A stretch of DNA of 64,000 nucleotides from JAXLVB01 sp046329195. Its GTDB lineage: Bacteria; Bacteroidota; Bacteroidia; Cytophagales; Spirosomataceae. This document shows, piece after piece, positions 51,681 through 60,478 of the stretch (positions are counted from its first letter, which is position 1; each line of letters opens with the position of its first letter). A program made the translations under genes and the position numbers. The DNA is taken from assembly GCA_046329195.1 (NCBI GenBank), contig JAXLVB010000001.1:2976001-3040000 (forward strand), read 5' to 3'. The notes beneath the pieces were generated by a model, which saw only the letters and a program-made list of their open reading frames with translations, did not search any database and was not told the origin of the DNA.

Positions 51681-51751
51681 AGGAAAAAACTATTAGTAGT
51701 ATGGTCGTGTAAACAAAACAGTCTTAAAGATTGAATGCTTAACTTGGAGAG

Positions 51752-51773
51752 AAAATAGTCAACCTTATTGACG
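51752..51773. promoter_or_regulatory. MarR-type operator 2 (start-site proximal)
   Basis: AATAGTCAA (51754-51762), 5-bp spacer and TTGAC (51768-51772): the same geometry as operator 1 with an imperfect right arm. It covers the expected transcription start of the efflux operon. Confidence 0.6.
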
Positions 51774-51776
51774 ATG

Positions 51777-51808
51777 CAAAGGTAACAGAACGAAATTAAA
51801 ATAGTCAA
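51777..51808 (-). promoter_or_regulatory. Promoter of the efflux operon
   Basis: On the minus strand, TTG (51808-51806), a 21-bp spacer and TACCTTTG (51784-51777), matching the Bacteroidota consensus. Its two boxes are overlapped or flanked by the operators. Confidence 0.7.
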
Positions 51809-51824
51809 GTATATTGACTATTTT
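51798..51824. promoter_or_regulatory. MarR-type operator 1
   Basis: A perfect 11-bp inverted repeat, AAAATAGTCAA-GTATA-TTGACTATTTT. It overlaps the -33 TTG of the efflux promoter and the TTG of a weaker divergent promoter (near-match TTATTTTG at 51837-51844, 20 bp away) for the MarR gene. Confidence 0.75.
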
Positions 51825-51925
51825 TTTTAAAATGACTTATTTTGCGGTAGAAAAAGAAAAAATCATCTTAACAGGGTACAATTGCTGTTGCTTGCCAAGG
51901 GGCGTAAGGAAGTACCTATTGCGAT

Positions 51926-52456
51926 ATGAACCCAGAATTAATAGAAAGCATAGCCTGTTTTAAAGCCAATAAAGAGCGATTGTTGGGGCGGTTATTAAAC
52001 CGCTCGTATCGGTTTATGAGTGATTTGGCAACCGAGTACTTGTCTGAGCGAGGCTATACCTATTTTAGAGTAGGGCACGTCATTGCCTTGGTGCAGGTAG
52101 AATTGGCAGGCTCCAATGTAAATACGATGGCCCAAAAAGCAGGCATTTCAAAGCAAGCCATGAGTAAACTGGTCAAGGAATTGCAGCAAGAAGGCATGGT
52201 AACTACTCAAAAAGACAAGTTAGATGCTCGTGCTATTGTGGTGAAACTTACTGATAAAGGCTTGCAAGGTTTGTTAGATTGGAAGGCATGTGTGGAATAC
52301 ATCGACGGAGTTTTTACGAATATTTTAGGAACCGAACAACTCGAAAAACTCAAAGATATTTTAGTAGTTTTGTCGCATCATTACGAACAAAACTTCATGG
52401 CTGGGCCACCTTTTGATAGTAATATGATGAACAAACGCTTAGGAAAAAAAGTCTGA
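51926..52456 (+). CDS. MarR-family regulator
   Basis: 176 aa. Winged HTH in the centre (about 60-125): NTMAQKAGISKQAMSKLVKE as recognition helices and the wing TTQKDKLDARAIVVKLTDKG, with the conserved Asp-x-Arg. Long N- and C-terminal helices for dimerisation. Divergent from the efflux operon; two matching inverted repeats lie between them, so it is almost certainly the local repressor and probably autoregulates. Confidence 0.92.
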   Translation: MNPELIESIACFKANKERLLGRLLNRSYRFMSDLATEYLSERGYTYFRVGHVIALVQVELAGSNVNTMAQKAGISKQAMSKLVKELQQEGMVTTQKDKLDARAIVVKLTDKGLQGLLDWKACVEYIDGVFTNILGTEQLEKLKDILVVLSHHYEQNFMAGPPFDSNMMNKRLGKKV

Positions 52457-52486
52457 TACGAGCCTATATGGCATGAGAATTGGCCC

Positions 52487-53605
52487 ATGCAAGACGATAA
52501 AATTTATCAATTAGCGCTAAAACTAACACCTGGCATTGGTGATGTTTTGATTCGGAATTTGGTGAGTTATTGTGGCGGAGCCAGAGAAGTCTTTCAGGCC
52601 AGTTGGAAAAAACTCGAAAAAATTCCCGGCATTGGCGAAGTGAACGCCCAGCCGATTCTTCAAAAAACAGCCCTCAATGAAGCCGAGAAAGAAATCAGAC
52701 GAGCCGAAAGTTTAGGCATACAAATTCTGTTTTATACCGACTCTGATTTCCCCGAACGCCTCAAACGCCTTTACGATGCTCCTTCTATCCTCTATTTTTC
52801 AGGAAACACGAGCCTAAATACTACCCGCATTGTGTCGTTGGTTGGAACCCGTCAAGCCACTGATTACGGTAAGTTGGTGACCGAGCAAATTGTGGAAGAA
52901 TTGGCCAGCCACCACGTGTTGGTGTTGAGCGGATTGGCGTATGGGATTGATATTGTAGCACATCGAGCCGCCCTGAAACACAGCGTACCTACCGTTGGGG
53001 TAATGGGAAGCGCTGTGAATGTGATTTACCCGGCCGTTCATGACAAAATAGCCAAAGCCATGCTTGACAACGGAGGGCTATTATCCGAAAGTCCACTCGA
53101 CACCAAGCCCGATGCTCCTCGGTTTGTCAACCGAAATCGAATTATTGCCGGCATGAGCGATGCAGTAATTGTGGTGGAATCAGCCCAAAAAGGAGGTGGT
53201 TTGATTACCGCAGAGTTTGCCAATAATTACCATCGAGAGGTATTTGCCGTGCCGGGCAATCTCAACAACAAGTACTCAGAAGGATGTAATGATCTGATTC
53301 GGAAGAACAAAGCCAATATTTTTACTTCGGTGCAAGACATCGTCGAAGCCCTTAACTGGGATTTGGCATCTTCTCCCCAATCCACCAATTCATACGAACC
53401 TCCCACACTCGATTTCTCTAATTTCACGGACGAAGAAGCGCAAGTATTGGCCCTGTTGCGTCAGCAATCAGAAATGCACGTGGACGAACTAAGTTGGAAA
53501 ACCCAAGTACCGATGAACCGTCTGGCTTCGTTGCTGCTCAATTTGGAGTTTCAAGGCATCATCAAGTCCCTACCCGGCAAACGGTATGCGTTGGGTACCT
53601 ATTAG
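52487..53605 (+). CDS. dprA: DNA-processing protein DprA
   Basis: 372 aa. N-terminal HhH/SAM-like region (LALKLTPGIGDVLIRNLVSY, IPGIGEVNAQPIL), the Rossmann-like DNA-binding core (VSLVGTRQATDYG, VLSGLAYGIDIVAHRAAL, VGVMGSAVNVIYP, NRIIAGMSDAVIVVE) and a C-terminal winged-helix DML1-like domain (about 310-372). DprA loads RecA on incoming single-stranded DNA during natural transformation. 30 bp after the MarR gene. Confidence 0.96.
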   Translation: MQDDKIYQLALKLTPGIGDVLIRNLVSYCGGAREVFQASWKKLEKIPGIGEVNAQPILQKTALNEAEKEIRRAESLGIQILFYTDSDFPERLKRLYDAPSILYFSGNTSLNTTRIVSLVGTRQATDYGKLVTEQIVEELASHHVLVLSGLAYGIDIVAHRAALKHSVPTVGVMGSAVNVIYPAVHDKIAKAMLDNGGLLSESPLDTKPDAPRFVNRNRIIAGMSDAVIVVESAQKGGGLITAEFANNYHREVFAVPGNLNNKYSEGCNDLIRKNKANIFTSVQDIVEALNWDLASSPQSTNSYEPPTLDFSNFTDEEAQVLALLRQQSEMHVDELSWKTQVPMNRLASLLLNLEFQGIIKSLPGKRYALGTY

Positions 53606-53611
53606 ATAAAG

Positions 53612-53632
53612 AAGGCCAATGATGCCTTTTTT
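53612..53632. terminator. Weak terminator between dprA and lysA
   Basis: AAGGC-CAATGAT-GCCTT followed by TTTT, 7 bp after the dprA stop and before the convergent lysA 3' end. Confidence 0.45.
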
Positions 53633-53654
53633 ACAAAGAACTATCTTACACCAG

Positions 53655-54890
53655 CTACCACGCCACTTCCACCTGTGTAGCCAGCAAGTCTTCTAAGGTT
53701 TCTTGGCGGCGGATGAGGTGCGCTTTGCCTTGGTACACCAGCACTTCGGCAGGGCGGAAACGACTGTTGTAATTGCTGGCCATGGTGTAGCCGTAAGCAC
53801 CCGCATTGAGCAAGGCCAAGATGTCGCCTTCATGCACCAAATTGAGGTCACGTTCTTCGGCAAAGGTGTCCGTTTCGCAAATATACCCCACCACGTTGTA
53901 AGTATACTGAATTGAATCGTCAGGGTTCGAGACGTTCAGAATGTGGTGATAGGCATCGTACATCATGGGGCGGATGAGGTGATTAAGCCCCGAATTGACC
54001 CCCAAAAACGTGATGTTAGGGCTTTGTTTCACTACATTGACCCGCACCAGCAGAATTCCGGCTTCGCTTACCAAAAATTTCCCCGGCTCAAACCACAACT
54101 GCAACGTGCGGCCATATTCGGTACAAAGCTGTTTGAACCGTTGCCCTAGCACCTTGCCCAGTTCGGGCAAATTGGTCACAATGTCGCCCTCTTTGTAGGC
54201 TACCTTGAAGCCGCCTCCTAAGTCAATAAACTGCAAGTCGGGGAAGTCGAGCGCCATCGTAAAGATGACTTCGGCGGCATCGGTAAAGGCGTCAGCGTTT
54301 TTGATGTCTGAGCCTGTATGTTGGTGTAAACCAATGACTTTAAGGTCATAACGGCGTACTAGTTCCATGATTTCGCCTTTTTGCCGAACGTCAATCCCGA
54401 ATTTAGAACCCTCATGGGCCGTCATGATTTTGCGGTTGCCTCCGCCCACCACGTTGGGTTTGATACGCAACGAGCATGGCTTGGTATTGCCATAGCGTTG
54501 GCCAAATTTTTCGAGTACCGACAGATTATCCAAATTCACGAGAGCACCGGCTTCTACGGCGGCCTCGATTTCGTCAAACGACACACCACTGGGCGTAAAC
54601 GTAATTTGCGAACCCTCGTAACCTGCCTGTAGCCCCAACGCCATTTCCTGAGGCGAGACTACGTCCACCTCTACGCCGTGTTGGCGCATCAATTTCAAGA
54701 TACTAAGGTTGGTGAGGGCTTTGCAGGCGTATTTTATTTTAAGGTTAATTCCGTCAAATGATTCCTTTAGTACCCCAATTTTTTCGATAATTTTGTCGGC
54801 ATCGTACACATAAAGCGGGGTGCCAAATTCGGCAGCTATATCCAGAACTCGAATTCCTTGAATTTCGTATTGATTGTTTGTTAATTGCAT
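53655..54890 (-). CDS. lysA: Diaminopimelate decarboxylase
   Basis: PLP-dependent final step of lysine biosynthesis, 411 aa. Schiff-base Lys57 in KYACKALTN, HTGSDI in the barrel, the phosphate loop GGGFKVAY, and the C-terminal domain with VGYICETDTFAEERDL (catalytic Cys) and NAGAYGYTMASNYN. Complete. Stands alone, with no other lys gene nearby. Confidence 0.96.
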   Translation of the reverse strand: MQLTNNQYEIQGIRVLDIAAEFGTPLYVYDADKIIEKIGVLKESFDGINLKIKYACKALTNLSILKLMRQHGVEVDVVSPQEMALGLQAGYEGSQITFTPSGVSFDEIEAAVEAGALVNLDNLSVLEKFGQRYGNTKPCSLRIKPNVVGGGNRKIMTAHEGSKFGIDVRQKGEIMELVRRYDLKVIGLHQHTGSDIKNADAFTDAAEVIFTMALDFPDLQFIDLGGGFKVAYKEGDIVTNLPELGKVLGQRFKQLCTEYGRTLQLWFEPGKFLVSEAGILLVRVNVVKQSPNITFLGVNSGLNHLIRPMMYDAYHHILNVSNPDDSIQYTYNVVGYICETDTFAEERDLNLVHEGDILALLNAGAYGYTMASNYNSRFRPAEVLVYQGKAHLIRRQETLEDLLATQVEVAW

Positions 54891-55187
54891 GGTGTTGAAG
54901 TTGAAGTCGCAAAGGTAAGGCCAAAGCGGCGAAGTGACAAACCCAAAAACAGGGTTTACGTACTGGCAAAGAGAATCACTTTTTATTGTATTTGGGTGTG
55001 GAGAGTAGCCTGTGAGGACACAGGCTACGGCGGATACATATAGTAAACATAGAATTTAATTTGCTGAACATCAATTAACTATGTGTTCTATGTTCCTATG
55101 TGGTTGATTAAAATAATTTTGTTCTATTCCTTAATAACGTCTTTGCACTCACAAACAAACGTGGCTTGCCACCTAACCCTTCAAAAT
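54891..55187. other. Intergenic region holding two palindromes
   Basis: Between divergent lysA and the PhoD-like gene: the 10-bp-stem repeat at 55005-55028 and the 12-mer GTGGC-TT-GCCAC at 55161-55172, also found at 6607-6618. No gene. Confidence 0.5.
55005..55028. repeat. Palindrome with GAGGAC tip
   Basis: GTAGCCTGTG-AGGA-CACAGGCTAC, a perfect 10-bp stem. Its AGGA loop and closing G-C pair are the same as in the repeat at 27328-27367. Confidence 0.75.
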
Positions 55188-56513
55188 ATGAAAAAAACAA
55201 CAATGGTAGTATGGCTGCTCTGCTTGGTTGCGGTCGTTGCACTACCCGTTAGCGCCCAAATCCAATGTGGTCCAATGGTATGCTATTCTGACATGAAGGA
55301 AGTCATGGTCTGGATTCAGACCAAAGCCCCTGCCAAAGTAAAACTGGTGTATTTTGACCAAGCCTCCCCAACGCAAAAGCACAGCACCGACGAAATGCAA
55401 ACCGAAAAAGCCCATGCCTATACCGCCCATTTGGTAGCTGATGAGGTAGAGCCGGGCAAAAAATATACCTACGAAGTATGGCTCAATGGCAAAAAACTCA
55501 ATTTTACGTACCCGCTTAGTTTCCAAACCCAAACACTGTGGCAGTGGCGTACCGACCCGCCTAATTTTAAGTTTGTGGTAGGAAGTTGCACCTACATCAA
55601 CGAAGAAGGCTACGACCGTCCGGGTACGCCGTATGGGAGCAACACCGAAATTTTCACGAACATTTACAAAGAAAAGCCTGATTTCATGATTTGGACAGGC
55701 GACAACAACTACCTTCGTGAACCTGACTGGAACACCCGCACGGGTGTATTCCATCGGTACTCGCACTCTCGGAGTGTGCCCGAAATGCAACCCCTGTTAG
55801 CTTCTACTCATCACTATGCCATCTGGGACGACCATGACTACGGCCCCAACGACTCTGACCGTGGTTTCTGGACCAAAAATCTCACCCTCGAAGCCTTCAA
55901 AACGTTTTGGGGTAACCCGAATTATATCTTTGAAAACGAAGGGATTACAGGAACTTTTATGTGGAACGACTGCCAGTTTTTCTTGCTGGACGACCGCTGG
56001 TGGCGAAGCCCCAACCATAGCAAAGAACCCCATCCCGATTATTTTGGGGAGAAACAGGTGAAGTGGCTCATGGATGCGCTCACTACAAGCCAAGCACCCT
56101 TTAAGTTCGTAATTGCGGGCGGACAAGTCATTAACCCTGCCAAAATTTTTGAGAACTATGCCAACTATGAAGAAGAACGCAACCAGTTGCTCAAAGCCAT
56201 AACCGATGCTAAAATTCCAGGGGTTATGTTCATTTCTGGCGACCGCCACCATAGCGTATTGATGAAACTCGATCGTCCGGGTGCCTATCCTCTCTATGAT
56301 TTGACGATTTCACCCTTGACTTCGGGGCCAGGCAAGCCTGTAAAAGAAGAAGAAAACACCATTCAGGTGGATGGAACACTGGTAACAGAGCGTAATTTTG
56401 CAACCTTAGAAATAACAGGTAAGCGCACCGACCGAGTGCTGAAGATTTCAGTATTCGGCACCAAAGGTGACTTGAAATGGACCAAAGAAATCAAAGCTAA
56501 CGAGTTGAAATAG
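55188..56513 (+). CDS. PhoD-like alkaline phosphatase, exported
   Basis: 441 aa from the ATG at 55188, chosen because a signal peptide starts there (KTTMVVWLLCLVAVVALPVSA|Q); an ATG at 55083 is in frame upstream. An N-terminal Ig-like PhoD_N domain (about 25-120) precedes a metallophosphatase domain with GSCTYINEEGYDRPG, MIWTGDNNYLREPDW, AIWDDHDYGPNDSDRG and ISGDRHHSV, matching metal-binding positions of PhoD/PhoX-like enzymes. Likely a periplasmic or secreted phosphodi/monoesterase. Confidence 0.92.
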   Translation: MKKTTMVVWLLCLVAVVALPVSAQIQCGPMVCYSDMKEVMVWIQTKAPAKVKLVYFDQASPTQKHSTDEMQTEKAHAYTAHLVADEVEPGKKYTYEVWLNGKKLNFTYPLSFQTQTLWQWRTDPPNFKFVVGSCTYINEEGYDRPGTPYGSNTEIFTNIYKEKPDFMIWTGDNNYLREPDWNTRTGVFHRYSHSRSVPEMQPLLASTHHYAIWDDHDYGPNDSDRGFWTKNLTLEAFKTFWGNPNYIFENEGITGTFMWNDCQFFLLDDRWWRSPNHSKEPHPDYFGEKQVKWLMDALTTSQAPFKFVIAGGQVINPAKIFENYANYEEERNQLLKAITDAKIPGVMFISGDRHHSVLMKLDRPGAYPLYDLTISPLTSGPGKPVKEEENTIQVDGTLVTERNFATLEITGKRTDRVLKISVFGTKGDLKWTKEIKANELK

Positions 56514-56520
56514 GGGACAA

Positions 56521-56570
56521 GGTAGTCGGTTACTTGTTATTAGAATTCCTCGCAAGAGTAACCGACTACC
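56521..56570. terminator. Large hairpin between convergent genes
   Basis: GGTAGTCGGTTACT (56521-56534) and AGTAACCGACTACC (56557-56570) form a perfect 14-bp stem around 22 nt. No T-tract, but the position between two convergent 3' ends fits a transcription barrier. Confidence 0.65.
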
Positions 56571-56578
56571 AAGGTCAA

Positions 56579-59308
56579 CTAGTTATGAATCACCATTTTG
56601 CCTACTTTATTGTGGAGGTCGGTACGAATTCGGTATAAATAAAAACCAGCAGGTAAATGGCGGAAGTCATGCTCAACAAACGACTCACCGATTGGGCCAG
56701 TGTGTTGCGAACTATGCAGCAAATGGCCCGCTTCGCTCAAGATTTCAAAATATACAGTCTGTTGTTCATTTAACCACATCCGCAACTGGAAGACCCCTGC
56801 CGAAGGGTTCGGATACAAATGGAATTGGACGTGCAAAGGCAGCGTAATGGTTGATGTAATTACAGGTGCTGCTACGACCGAAATCTCCTGAAATTTGGTA
56901 CTTTTAGGGGCATTCGGTTTAGTGATAATCAACTTTACTTGATACTTTCCTGCTTGCTTGTACACATGTTTGGGATGGCGAACAGAGGCGGTTTGTCCAT
57001 CGCCAAAGTCCCATTGCCAAGCAACAGGTCGCCCTTTTGAGACATCAGCAAAGCGAGTGGTATCACCCGATTGTGCAATATCTGTTTGGAAATCAGCTAC
57101 TAAGGGGTCGTCAACGGTGTTTTTCTTGGTGATGCTATTTTTGCTTTTGGGATTAGATGCCGTAAGCGTCACCTCGTAGTCGCCGGGCTGGGCATAAATA
57201 TGAATCGGATTTCTGTCTTTGGAGCTTTGTCCATCGCCAAAATCCCAAAGCCAATTGGTAGGTGCTCCCTCACTTTGGTCAATAAATTGGGTGGTATCGC
57301 CCGAAACCGCCACTGTAACCGTAAAATCAGCTTTTACACCTGATTCAATGACCACTTCTTTGCTAATTACTGCGCTTTTCGTTGTTGCTTTTGAGGCGAA
57401 AAACTTCACCACATACGTTCCTGCTTTGGCATAGATGTGTTTGGGGTTTTGTTCGTTAGCACCTTGCCCATCGCCAAAATCCCATGACCAACCCGTAGGG
57501 CCGCCTTCGGTCAGGTCGGTGAATTGAGTGGCTTCGCCTGCTACCGCCGTTTTAACTGAAAAATCAGGTTTGAGAACAACAGGCGCCGACTCGATGACGA
57601 TTTCTTTGCTTATCAAATTACTGCTAACGCCATTTTTAGTAGCGAAAAACTTCACCACATACGTCCCCGCTTTGGCGTAAATGTGTTTGGGATTTTGTTC
57701 GTTAGCGCCTTGCCCGTCGCCAAAAACCCATGACCAACCCGTAGGGCCGCCTTCGGTCAGGTCGGTGAATTGAGTAGCTTCACCTGCCACCGCCGTCTTG
57801 ACCGAAAAGTTGGGTTTGAGAACAACAGGCGCCGCCTCGATGACAATTTCTTTACTTATCAAATTACTACTGACGCCATTTTTAGAAGCAATAAACTTCA
57901 CCACATACGTCCCTGCTTTGGCGTACATGTGTTTGGGATGTTGTTCATTAGCGCCTTGTCCATCGCCAAAATCCCATGACCAACCTGTAGGACTCCCTTC
58001 GGTCAGGTCGGTGAATTGAGTGGCTTCACCTGCCACCGCCGTCTTGACCAAAAAGTTGGGTTTGAGAACAACAGGTGACGCCTCGATGACGATTTCTTTA
58101 CTTATCAAATTACTACTGACGCCGTTTTTAGAAGCAATAAACTTCACCACATACGTCCCCGCTTTGGCGTAAATGTGTTTGGGATGTTGTTCATTAGCGC
58201 CTTGTCCATCGCCAAAATCCCATGACCAACCTGTAGGGCCGCCTTCGGTCAGGTCAGTGAATTGAGTGGCTTCTCCTGCTACTGCTGTTTTGACTGAGAA
58301 GTTAGGTTTGAGTGTAACGGCTGGTGCTTGAATGGTAATCGTTTTACTCACTAAGGTACTACTCACCGAACCCCTCGACGCAATCATTTTTACGGTATAG
58401 TTTCCTGCTTTGGCATAAATGTGTTTGGGATGTTGCAGTTTTGAACCTTCTCCATCGCCAAAACTCCACTCCCAAGCCGTGGGACTACCCTCTGACAAAT
58501 CTTTAAACGCTGTTTCGCTGCCTGCCCATCCCACTTCTACTTGAAAATTTGCCACCACAGGCGTGACGGGCGGAGGATTGGTAGTGACTTTACAGACCAA
58601 TTCATGGATTTTTTTAGCCATCACTCGCTCATACAGAATCCGATGGCCTTTATTGTTCATGTGAATGTGGTCGCCAGAGTCAAATTCGGAGAGCAAGTAA
58701 CCATCAGGGGTTCCGAAGCCAGTCCAAAAATCCAAACATTTGTCCCCAAAACGTTCTCGAAGCCAATCTCGTAGCTTGAGAAGAGTAATCATCTGAGACG
58801 AATTTAAGCTACGAGGCTGTGACGTGGTAACCCAAATAGGCACTTTAGCCGAGTCTGCTACCGACACAATGCGGTTGTAATTAATCTTAGTTTCTTCGAT
58901 GTCAAAATCCTGTGCAATGTCGTTTGACGTGAGGTTCAAAATAATGGCGTCGGGTTTCAAAGCCAAGGCACGAGTGATGTTTCTGTCAGGGTCAAAGGCT
59001 GGCCTGTTGGCAGGGGCTACCAACCACGAAGGACTCAAATGGTACGTGGTATAGCCGCCCATCGCTAGGTTGGTGAGGCGGTTGGAAGCACTGAGATTCA
59101 TTAAAAAACGCTGGTAACGAAACGCCCAAGCGCTGTCGGCAACGCTGGCATTCATGCCTGCTGCCGTAGAAGAACCCATCACAACCACATGAATGGGTTT
59201 GTCACAATTTTGAGCAAAAGTAACACCTCGAAGCCCAAAAATGACCGTAAAAATCAGTATTCTAATCAATATGCAACGCTTTCCCTCTCGGTCTAATCTA
59301 TCAAGCAC
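56579..59308 (-). CDS. SGNH/GDSL hydrolase with seven PKD domains and T9SS sorting signal
   Basis: 909-aa secreted protein. Signal peptide (about 13-33, ending TFAQ); SGNH esterase domain (about 35-235) with nucleophile Ser in VMGSSTAAG, Asn in LNLTSNDIA and the Asp-His pair in SGDHIHMN; then seven PKD beta-sandwich domains (about 245-820), recognised by WDFGDGQ cores; and a Por-type C-terminal sorting domain (about 830-909, HLYPNPSAGVFQLRMW ... GFYLYRI). Domains 2-5 are nearly identical, with an 82-aa period. In domain 4 the core reads WVFGDG instead of WDFGDG. Probably a cell-surface carbohydrate or ester hydrolase. Confidence 0.92.
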   Translation of the reverse strand: MLDRLDREGKRCILIRILIFTVIFGLRGVTFAQNCDKPIHVVVMGSSTAAGMNASVADSAWAFRYQRFLMNLSASNRLTNLAMGGYTTYHLSPSWLVAPANRPAFDPDRNITRALALKPDAIILNLTSNDIAQDFDIEETKINYNRIVSVADSAKVPIWVTTSQPRSLNSSQMITLLKLRDWLRERFGDKCLDFWTGFGTPDGYLLSEFDSGDHIHMNNKGHRILYERVMAKKIHELVCKVTTNPPPVTPVVANFQVEVGWAGSETAFKDLSEGSPTAWEWSFGDGEGSKLQHPKHIYAKAGNYTVKMIASRGSVSSTLVSKTITIQAPAVTLKPNFSVKTAVAGEATQFTDLTEGGPTGWSWDFGDGQGANEQHPKHIYAKAGTYVVKFIASKNGVSSNLISKEIVIEASPVVLKPNFLVKTAVAGEATQFTDLTEGSPTGWSWDFGDGQGANEQHPKHMYAKAGTYVVKFIASKNGVSSNLISKEIVIEAAPVVLKPNFSVKTAVAGEATQFTDLTEGGPTGWSWVFGDGQGANEQNPKHIYAKAGTYVVKFFATKNGVSSNLISKEIVIESAPVVLKPDFSVKTAVAGEATQFTDLTEGGPTGWSWDFGDGQGANEQNPKHIYAKAGTYVVKFFASKATTKSAVISKEVVIESGVKADFTVTVAVSGDTTQFIDQSEGAPTNWLWDFGDGQSSKDRNPIHIYAQPGDYEVTLTASNPKSKNSITKKNTVDDPLVADFQTDIAQSGDTTRFADVSKGRPVAWQWDFGDGQTASVRHPKHVYKQAGKYQVKLIITKPNAPKSTKFQEISVVAAPVITSTITLPLHVQFHLYPNPSAGVFQLRMWLNEQQTVYFEILSEAGHLLHSSQHTGPIGESFVEHDFRHLPAGFYLYRIRTDLHNKVGKMVIHN
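57365..58325 (-). repeat. Four 246-bp tandem repeats encoding PKD domains
   Basis: The phrase GTAGGGCCGCCTTCGGTCAG or a close variant recurs at 57495, 57741, 57987 and 58233, exactly 246 bp apart. Near identity at the DNA level indicates recent expansion or gene conversion within the ORF. Confidence 0.85.
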
Positions 59309-59665
59309 AATCGTAGCAGTTTTGGTGGTTAGAAAATCATACGTTCAGAAGATTGATTTTGTGGTCACAAAAAGCAGACAAAGATAACAGTTTCATTGAG
59401 TTTGTCGCAACAAAAAGCGTTTTTGTCGTGAACGATTAATCTTTTTTTCGCCAAAATCATCTATGCAGTAGAGACAATAAAAGAGGTTGGAGATTTTGTT
59501 GGACGTAACCGAGAAAGATCCGTTGACCGCTCCATCATTTTTGACTACGCAATAAAACAAAGACTAAACCGAGGCGTTATTGAAGCAATACTACTAAGAG
59601 TAACAAGAAGCGAATGGTGAAACGAAATGACTTTGCCAGAAGTTATTTCATAAACGGTGTGAAAG
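59309..59665. other. Intergenic, with a possible small gene remnant
   Basis: AT-rich 357-bp gap. From 59432 to 59620 one plus-strand frame stays open for about 62 codons (FAKIIYAVETIKEVGDFVGR ... IIFDYAIKQRLNRGVIEAIL, then stop), with protein-like composition but no ATG start. It may be the tail of a decayed gene. No family recognised. Confidence 0.35.
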
Positions 59666-60478
59666 ATGAAAGTGTTAGTAGTAGGTGGTTGCCATGTGTA
59701 TGGCTATGGTATCGAAAAAGGCAAAGGGTTTGTTCAACAAACTCTTGACAAGCTCCGCCTCGAATACCAGACAGAGATTGAGGTTACGTACTATGCTCCC
59801 TTTAAGCTGGACAAGGCAATTCGATTGTTTATGCTCCAGCCTTCGCTCAGCAAGCAGTTTGACATCATTATTTTACAATTAGGCCATTTTGAACTGACGC
59901 ATCAAGACGTTTTTAAGCGCTTGTTTGATGAAAGTACAGCTTTTAATCAGCAGATGTACCCAGCCTCAGAAACGGACCTTTGCAAACTGGTTCCGGCCAA
60001 TATTAATGAACTTCATGCGGTGTCGCCTGCCCATAAGTTTGAGAAAAAAAAACTCAATTTAGAAGTTGTAAAATCAGGTCTTCGCCTGCAACTCAAATTA
60101 GCCTTTCTGAAAGCCTATCACTGGTTTAAACCCATAGGCCGCCTTCGTGGTTTTAGGCATCAAGTCGAAGAATTGGTAACATTGTTAGATGGTGCTCAGC
60201 AAAAAACGGTCTGGATTGCACCTGCACCAGTAAGTGACAAAATTAGTAATTTCTTACGCCAGCAAGGGCGTGCTATTCTGCTGAAGGTCTGTAAATCAGC
60301 CCATTTTCAGGTAATAGACCCCGTTCAAGTAATAGACCACCCCGAAGAGGGCATTGCCTCAGATGGGTTTCATATCAACGAGTACTTTCACACGCTATTG
60401 GCCAAAGCCTTGCTACAACGTATCAAAATTGCAGGTGTCTTACAAAATTGGCCGTACCCTTACAAGCATGCCTCGTGA
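59666..60478 (+). CDS. SGNH-like protein with Cys at the nucleophile position
   Basis: 270 aa, cytoplasmic by sequence. It fits the flavodoxin-like SGNH hydrolase outline: block I VLVVGGCHVYGYG (Cys9 where Ser is expected), block III IIILQLGHFELT, and a C-terminal block V SDGFHINEYFH supplying Asp and His. The middle (about 100-170) is a helical insert. It may be a Cys-dependent or inactive family member. Its 3' end overlaps the 3' end of the convergent xanthine dehydrogenase gene by 19 bp. Confidence 0.6.
   Translation: MKVLVVGGCHVYGYGIEKGKGFVQQTLDKLRLEYQTEIEVTYYAPFKLDKAIRLFMLQPSLSKQFDIIILQLGHFELTHQDVFKRLFDESTAFNQQMYPASETDLCKLVPANINELHAVSPAHKFEKKKLNLEVVKSGLRLQLKLAFLKAYHWFKPIGRLRGFRHQVEELVTLLDGAQQKTVWIAPAPVSDKISNFLRQQGRAILLKVCKSAHFQVIDPVQVIDHPEEGIASDGFHINEYFHTLLAKALLQRIKIAGVLQNWPYPYKHAS

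Noticed and set aside
57365..58325. Possible CRISPR-like or satellite array
   Set aside because: The 246-bp period is in frame and encodes PKD domains; no short repeat-spacer pattern.
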